64,000 bases of DNA, taken from positions 1,364,001 to 1,428,000 of the forward strand of contig OZ000552.1 in NCBI GenBank assembly GCA_963923955.1. The letters are read 5' to 3'. Positions 59,713 to 64,000 of the stretch are shown here, piece by piece (within the stretch, counting starts at the first letter, position 1; every line of letters begins with the position of its first letter). Origin of the DNA: G963923955 sp963923955 (GTDB lineage: Bacteria > Pseudomonadota > Gammaproteobacteria > Eutrophobiales > Eutrophobiaceae). The translations under genes were made by a program, and so were the position numbers. The notes under the pieces are model-generated. The model was not told the origin of the DNA and ran no database searches. It saw nothing but the letters and a program-made list of their open reading frames with translations.

Positions 59713-60762
59713 GCGAGGGCGTAGGGATGTCTTCCTGTCTCTCTGGCTTGCGGGGATGCCTCTCTTTAGCCTGGCACTTGCCTGGCAAACAACCGGGATA
59801 CACGCGGTGCGTGAAGGCCGGTGCAGTGTGCCAGGCCGAGGGATGGCAGGAGCCATGCTTCAACGGCTCGACAGATTGGCAGCTGCGCGGCACTGGCTCG
59901 TCCGCGAAGGAGCCGCTGCGGGCAATCTGGGACACGGCAGGGCAGTAGGCCTGGCATAGCGGAGTTAGCCGATATGCTGGGATGCTGCTCCTTTTCACGG
60001 ATGCCGGCCAGAACCGACCGCCTCAGTTGCTCGACAAGGCGTTTAATCCAGGCACCCCTACCCTTGGCCCCCTGCTTCCGCAGGGGCAGGCCATTGCCTG
60101 AAACCTGCGTTTTCAACTGTACAATGCCAGTGCCAGTGGGCAGCAGGGGCTTTTTCTTCCTTGACTTTGCTACACCCCGCTCGGGGCACCTCGCTCGTGA
60201 CGTAGCTACGAGCTGATCGAACTTCGATGGGCAATCGTACCGGTTGAGGTCTGGCAAGGAAGGATGAGGGCGTGCCTGGCGCAGATTCGGGGGATGATAA
60301 GGGACTTGGTCGCACTGGCGTAACTTTGGGGGATCCAGGCCAAAGGCGAGCGCCCTTAGCGGCCCGACAAGCGATGTAATCGGGGCAGCCCTGCCTCTGG
60401 TATCCCTTAAAAAGGCACCAGAGCGCCCTGCCCCCATTGCAAGAGCTGAGCTGGTCGCAGCAGGACACCGACCGCATCAGAGTAAGGAGACGTCATTGCC
60501 CACGATAGCCACAGGGTGGGCTGGGGATAGGGACACGCATCCCGCCAGCACCCTGGTGGCTATGTGGACAAGACGTTCATTTAATGACGTGGCGGTTCCT
60601 GGTCGCGGCCAGGCAAAGACCGACCGCCTCAGATTGGCTGTAGGCGGTTTTCCTAGAGCACCCCTACTCTCGCTATTGCCTAAAATCCCCCTTTTCACGG
60701 TGGCTGTTCAGGCGCTGTGTGCAGTGCCTTCTCCCCCCTTGCAGGGGGGAGAAGGACGGCCG
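59713..60762. other. Prophage non-coding region between Zot and att
   Basis: About 1 kb with no gene I can support. It contains hairpins CCCCTGC/GCAGGGG near 60070-60087 and TTCTCCCCCC/GGGGGGAGAA (60729-60738 with 60744-60753, just after the zot stop). There are also two imperfect copies of a ~60-base segment (about 60004-60063 and 60606-60668) sharing ACCGACCGCCTCAG and GCACCCCTAC. A phage replication origin may lie here. An open frame across 59766-60437 has no protein-like features. Confidence 0.55.
60729..60753 (-). terminator. Strong hairpin after zot
   Basis: A perfect 10-bp stem with a five-base loop (TTGCA on the plus strand) begins 10 bases after the zot stop. There is no T-run beyond it, so it may be a transcript-stabilising or packaging/origin hairpin rather than a rho-independent terminator. 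Confidence 0.5.
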
Positions 60763-61611
60763 CTACACGGAGCGGAACAGGCCGGTGGCACGTAAGATGC
60801 TGCGCCAGGGCCGGCCGGTGAGGGCCTGGATGAAGCGGGCGATGAGGAAGCAGAGCAGGCAGAAGGCAAAGCGCAGGCCTTGGGTGAGGGAGCGGGTGAT
60901 GATGCTCAGCAGAGAGGGTCGGGGCGGCAGGTAGCGTCCGACCAAGTGCCAGGGGGTGAGGGAGCAGTAGGTGGCGCTATCGGCTTCGATGAAGACCTGC
61001 TTGGTATCAAACAGTGCATACAGCGAGGCCCCGCGATAGAGCCATCGATCTACCGTGATGGCCTGTTTGGAGTCGCCGTACTTGACCAGGGCGAGGTGCA
61101 GACGCGGGAAGCGTAAGGGCACGCCGAAGAGCTTGGCAAAGGCAGTGAAGAAGGGAATGGCCAGTCGATCTAGACGGCGGCAGAACACCAGGTGCTCGCA
61201 CAGTGCCTCGCGTGCCTGTCTATCTACAATCGAGATGTCCTGGATGATGAAGTACAAGTCCCAGCCGTGTTTGCGGGCGTGTAAAAACCAGTCGATGAGG
61301 GCGCGGCGGCCGGGCTGGTTCCAGGTACGGGAATTGAACCAGGTACCGCATTCATCCAGGAAGATGCCGCCGTTTTGCTCTTCATCATAGGACTCGTTGC
61401 CAGTGCCCAGCAGGCTTAGATCGCGGGCCGTCGGTCGATCCGGCAGGCGGTACATGCGCAGGTGGCGGTTGTACGGGTCAGCGAAGTGCTCGATGTTGAG
61501 CTCCAGGTTGGTGGCAATGGGGCGACCGGCGTTGAGGTAATCGCGGATGCGCCCCACGGCGGCCAAGGTCTTGCCGGCCCCTAGTTTGCCGGAGATAAAA
61601 TAGACTGCCAT
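60763..61611 (-). CDS. zot: Zot-type inovirus assembly ATPase (pI-like)
   Basis: A 282-residue P-loop protein of the zonular occludens toxin/pI family, which drives filamentous phage assembly and export at the inner membrane. Walker A GKLGAGKT is at 8-15 and Walker B GIFLDE at 82-87; a membrane segment (FAFCLLCFLIARFIQAL) lies near the C-terminus. ATG 61611 starts the ATPase domain directly; an open frame upstream, to 61959, is an overlap with other genes. The extracellular toxin-like domain of Vibrio Zot is not evident. Confidence 0.92.
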   Translation of the reverse strand: MAVYFISGKLGAGKTLAAVGRIRDYLNAGRPIATNLELNIEHFADPYNRHLRMYRLPDRPTARDLSLLGTGNESYDEEQNGGIFLDECGTWFNSRTWNQPGRRALIDWFLHARKHGWDLYFIIQDISIVDRQAREALCEHLVFCRRLDRLAIPFFTAFAKLFGVPLRFPRLHLALVKYGDSKQAITVDRWLYRGASLYALFDTKQVFIEADSATYCSLTPWHLVGRYLPPRPSLLSIITRSLTQGLRFAFCLLCFLIARFIQALTGRPWRSILRATGLFRSV

Positions 61612-61646
61612 CAGAGATTGAGCTTGAACTGGACGACCTTGCTCTG

Positions 61647-61952
61647 CTAGTGATAGACCCAGGCGGCCAGGCGCCCGGCCCCCATCACAGCGATGCACTC
61701 TTCGGTATTCTCTGGCAAGAACCAGGAGGCGGCGGTGGTGAGATAGGGCGGGGAGAGATAAGAGACGGTGGCAAAGGCGGCATTGATCGCGGCCACGAAG
61801 GCCACAGTGATGACGGTGAAGAAGACGATGGCTGCAGCAATCACCGCCAGGCGCTTGGTTAGGAGTGCGGAGAACCAGGTTACCAAGGCACCAAAGGCCG
61901 TACCCAGCCAGGTGGCCAGTGAAGGGATGCCGGCGAATGCGGGGATGGGCAT
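61647..61952 (-). CDS. pVI-like minor coat/assembly membrane protein
   Basis: A 101-residue protein with two to three hydrophobic helices (about 15-32, 36-58 and 60-75) and the pattern of small membrane proteins (DUF2523/DUF5455-like) that sit between the adsorption gene and zot in many inoviruses. The counterpart in phage M13 is pVI, at the end of the virion. Its ATG overlaps the stop of the upstream gene. Assignment is by size, topology and position. Confidence 0.8.
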   Translation of the reverse strand: MPIPAFAGIPSLATWLGTAFGALVTWFSALLTKRLAVIAAAIVFFTVITVAFVAAINAAFATVSYLSPPYLTTAASWFLPENTEECIAVMGAGRLAAWVYH

Positions 61953-63460
61953 CAGGCACCCTGCCTATTGGTGATCAGGTCAATGAGAAAGAAGGCCGTG
62001 TAGCCGTAGAACAGGAAGCTCAAGATGGCCTTTAAGGCGTGCAGACGGCGACAGCCATCCGGGCCGGGGAAGGTAAAGGTGAGACCGGCAAAGGACAGGC
62101 TCAGTTGCTGGCAAGAGGGCACCTCTTTGATGAAGCCGGTGAAGGGGTTGAAGTCCGGCTTGGCCGTCTCCGGGATGGCAGCCAGTTCTTCGGCGTAGTT
62201 GTCCAGCGCGGCCAGGCCTTGGGTAAAGTCTTGCTGCGGCGGGAGTGGGACGCCCTCACCCTCTAGGCCATCTAACTTGTCCAGTTTGTCCAGTTTGCGG
62301 GCGATCACTTGCAAGGTGGCTTCCGTGGCCGCGGCCGGGTGGTTGTTGCCGCCAGCAAGACTGTTGGTGGTCTGCGGCTTGTTGGTGGTGAGGGAGATGG
62401 ACGGGTTGCTGCTACTGCCCTGCCCGCTCGCCTCGGTGGCATCGGTGTCGTCCTGGGTCGATGCTTTGTTGTCTTCCCGGTCGTCCTGGCCGTCCGGGTC
62501 TTCCTGGCCTTCTTCGTCTTCTGTCTCCTCCAGGATGAGACAGGTGCCGGTAGCATAGTCAGGCCGGGTGCCGTCTGGACAGGTGAGGCAGCTCCCTTCC
62601 CTGTCGCGTACCTGCTCAGTGCCTGGACAAGCGGCCACGCAGTCGTTGCCTTGTCGGTGCTGCCCCGCTGGGCAAAGATAAGATTCGCATTGACCCTGGG
62701 CGTTGTGTTGTTGGCCCAAGGGACAGGATGCCAGGCATTGTTGGCCCTGGTTGGTAAGGGTCAGGGTCTGGCCGTTGGGGCAGGCCGTGCATTGGCCTTG
62801 TTGATTGCGCCGCTGGTTAGGGGGACAAGGTGCCAGGCATTGCCCCCGCGCATTGTGTTGTTGGCCCGGCGGACAGGCTTGTAAGCAGCGCCCTTGGGGA
62901 TGAGCCTCCGTGATGGTGAAGGTGGTACCAGGAGCGCATTGCTCGCAGCGGTTCTCGGCTACGCGGCGGTACCCAGTCGGGCAGTCAATGAGGCAGGTGC
63001 CGGCAGGATGGGTATCATTGATGATGAAGGTGCGGTTCGCGGGACAGCGGGTGGGTTCCGGTACGGCCACACAGCGGTACTTACTATTGTCAAAGTACTG
63101 GCCCTCATTGCAGACATACTCGGTGACGACACGGCGGTAGTAGCCCTGCTCGTTGTTGGCGATCCGGTTCACGCCAAAATAGGCATAGTAGCAAGGTGAT
63201 TGCAGCAGGCGGACTTGATGGGTTCTTCTTGTGCCGGTGCCGGACACCACCCCGGTCGGGGCAAAGTTGCAGGCGGTGCGTCCTTCAATGGCATTGCCGT
63301 AGGAGGTGTTGGCCAGAGCGGCAGCAATAGCGCCTTGCACGGAGCTGCCCCATTGGCCACGGAACACAAAGCGCTGCTCTGCTGCGAAGGTGGGTGTGCT
63401 GGTGTCCAGCACCAGCAACAGGCCTAGGGCAAGGGACAGGCGCGGCAAGGGACTTAGCAT
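61952..63460 (-). CDS. Cysteine-rich phage adsorption protein (pIII-like)
   Basis: A 502-residue secreted, C-terminally anchored protein in the pIII position, expected at the virion tip and for host binding. Signal peptide about 1-26 (LSLALGLLLVLDTSTPTFA). The N-terminal half has a series of cysteine modules of the form CPPGQQHNARGQC, CPPNQRRNQQGQC, CPLGQQHNAQGQC. Then come an acidic low-complexity linker (EETEDEEGQEDPDGQDD), a conserved TAKPDFNPFTGFIKEVPSC domain and a final membrane helix (ILSFLFYGYTAFFLIDLI). The C-terminal domain resembles virion proteins of other inoviruses. Confidence 0.85.
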   Translation of the reverse strand: MLSPLPRLSLALGLLLVLDTSTPTFAAEQRFVFRGQWGSSVQGAIAAALANTSYGNAIEGRTACNFAPTGVVSGTGTRRTHQVRLLQSPCYYAYFGVNRIANNEQGYYRRVVTEYVCNEGQYFDNSKYRCVAVPEPTRCPANRTFIINDTHPAGTCLIDCPTGYRRVAENRCEQCAPGTTFTITEAHPQGRCLQACPPGQQHNARGQCLAPCPPNQRRNQQGQCTACPNGQTLTLTNQGQQCLASCPLGQQHNAQGQCESYLCPAGQHRQGNDCVAACPGTEQVRDREGSCLTCPDGTRPDYATGTCLILEETEDEEGQEDPDGQDDREDNKASTQDDTDATEASGQGSSSNPSISLTTNKPQTTNSLAGGNNHPAAATEATLQVIARKLDKLDKLDGLEGEGVPLPPQQDFTQGLAALDNYAEELAAIPETAKPDFNPFTGFIKEVPSCQQLSLSFAGLTFTFPGPDGCRRLHALKAILSFLFYGYTAFFLIDLITNRQGA

Positions 63461-63464
63461 CGGC

Positions 63465-63740
63465 TCACAAGGTATCGGTGAGTTTGTAGAACAGGCGCAG
63501 GATGTAACCGGCGGCATAGCCTAAGGCAAAGGCGGCCAGGAGATGGCTGACCAGGAGGCTGATGTCGGTGGCGGATAAGGCGGCGGCCGCAACAGGCGGG
63601 GTAGCAGTCGGTGCGGGGGTGGCCACTGTCGTCACAGCGGCAGTGCTGGTCTGCGGGAGTGTGGTGCCCGGTGCTACAGTACGCACAGGAACGGGCATCG
63701 GCCTGCTGGAGGGAGGAAGCAATGCGACCGATGCCCGCAT
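63465..63740 (-). CDS. Small inovirus membrane protein
   Basis: A 91-residue protein with an Ala/Thr/Pro-rich N-terminal half and one C-terminal membrane helix (ISLLVSHLLAAFALGYAAGYIL). Starts overlapping the stop of the coat gene. Position between pVIII and pIII suggests a minor coat protein such as pVII or pIX; sequence alone cannot decide. Confidence 0.7.
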   Translation of the reverse strand: MRASVALLPPSSRPMPVPVRTVAPGTTLPQTSTAAVTTVATPAPTATPPVAAAALSATDISLLVSHLLAAFALGYAAGYILRLFYKLTDTL

Positions 63741-63744
63741 GGGC

Positions 63745-63966
63745 TTAGACCCGGCTGGCGACCCGCTTGAACAGGCGGATCAGGATGAAACCGACCGTGA
63801 TCGCCACGACCACCGGCCAAGCGGCGGTGAGCAGGGCTTCTGCATCGGTCTTGAGCGTGGTCATGGCCGTTGTTGCGGCCTCCGGCAGCGCCGCATGGGC
63901 GGTGCCAAGGGGCAACAACAAGACGGACAACAGACCGGCCTTAGGGTGATTTCGATCTTTCATCAT
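63745..63966 (-). CDS. Inovirus major coat protein (pVIII-like)
   Basis: A 73-residue precursor: signal peptide (KAGLLSVLLLPLGTAHA, cleavage near 26), then a mature protein with an acidic/amphipathic N-terminal part, one membrane helix (WPVVVAITVGFILIRLF) and a basic C-terminus (KRVASRV) that contacts the DNA. This is the standard design of inovirus major coat proteins. GGAG lies six bases before the first of two ATGs (63966, 63963). Confidence 0.92.
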   Translation of the reverse strand: MMKDRNHPKAGLLSVLLLPLGTAHAALPEAATTAMTTLKTDAEALLTAAWPVVVAITVGFILIRLFKRVASRV

Positions 63967-64000
63967 CTACATCTCCTATATGGGTGAAGGCGATATTGCT

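Larger units (their letters stand above)
59699..64000 (-). mobile_element. Left part of a larger filamentous (inovirus) prophage
   Basis: Minus-strand genes in the order coat (pVIII), small membrane protein, adsorption protein (pIII), pVI-like protein, Zot/pI, running toward the att site at 59681-59709, the usual inovirus order. The element continues beyond the window, where its rep and single-strand-binding protein are expected. Its coding genes appear intact. Confidence 0.85.

Noticed and set aside
59766..60437. 223-codon open frame on the minus strand in the prophage
   Set aside because: GC-driven open frame with a Pro/Arg/Gly-rich composition, no ribosome-binding site and no recognisable domain; it crosses hairpins and duplicated non-coding sequence.
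61612..61959. N-terminal extension of Zot
   Set aside because: These 116 codons overlap the pVI-like gene in another frame and read as Arg/His/Cys-rich noise; the P-loop protein starts naturally at ATG 61611.

Overview
The window looks like a chromosomal segment of a gammaproteobacterium of mid-to-high GC content. Three gene orders point there: rpoE-rseA-rseB-mucD-lepA-lepB-DUF4845-rnc-era-recO-pdxJ; the divergent rne/rluC pair followed by HAD phosphatase-sppA-maf; and yceD-rpmF-plsX-fabH-fabD-fabG-acpP-fabF-pabC-mltG-tmk-holB-pilZ-tatD. A near-perfect gammaproteobacterial dif site supports this and places the right end at the replication terminus. I cannot name the genus.

Layout: 1-775 holds a heptamer tandem repeat and dispersed palindromic repeats but no convincing gene. 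776-7754 has moaB, an RND efflux pair, an L,D-transpeptidase and a diguanylate cyclase. 7944-18349 is the sigma-E envelope-stress block followed by translation, secretion, RNA-processing and pyridoxine genes. 18410-25747 has prfC, rne, rluC, a phosphatase, sppA and maf. 25899-32335 is a more AT-rich type III-like restriction-modification locus (mod, an AlbA_2/Schlafen-like ATP-binding protein, res) wedged between maf and yceD. Its methyltransferase carries an in-frame GIY-YIG nuclease domain. 32710-44975 is the fatty-acid synthesis block running into mltG, tmk, holB, pilZ and tatD, interrupted between fabH and fabD by repeats and a Sel1 protein. 44986-57201 is mixed metabolism: a secreted M20 peptidase with a PLP enzyme, an alpha/beta hydrolase, a DMT transporter, etfBA, a relic of an L-2-hydroxyglutarate-oxidase-like gene, an acyl-CoA synthetase, an NTF2-like protein, a PaaX regulator, a peroxiredoxin and thioredoxin reductase.

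57239-64000 is a filamentous-phage array integrated at dif. From the dif site rightwards come a 323-bp remnant unit, a complete 2,120-bp unit bounded by Xer-type att sites, and the left part of a larger prophage. The 2,120-bp unit encodes only a Rep protein (with a CCC-TGA +1 frameshift), a small divergent protein and a membrane/coiled-coil protein. The larger prophage carries major coat, small membrane protein, cysteine-rich adsorption protein, pVI-like protein and Zot, and runs off the window. The middle unit has no morphogenesis genes and looks like a satellite of the larger phage.

A second unusual element is a multi-hairpin sequence present twice (22207-22335 minus, 47612-47764 plus). The order of hairpins and the loop sequences are conserved, while the stems differ by compensatory changes. 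One copy lies upstream of rne, the other upstream of an alpha/beta hydrolase.
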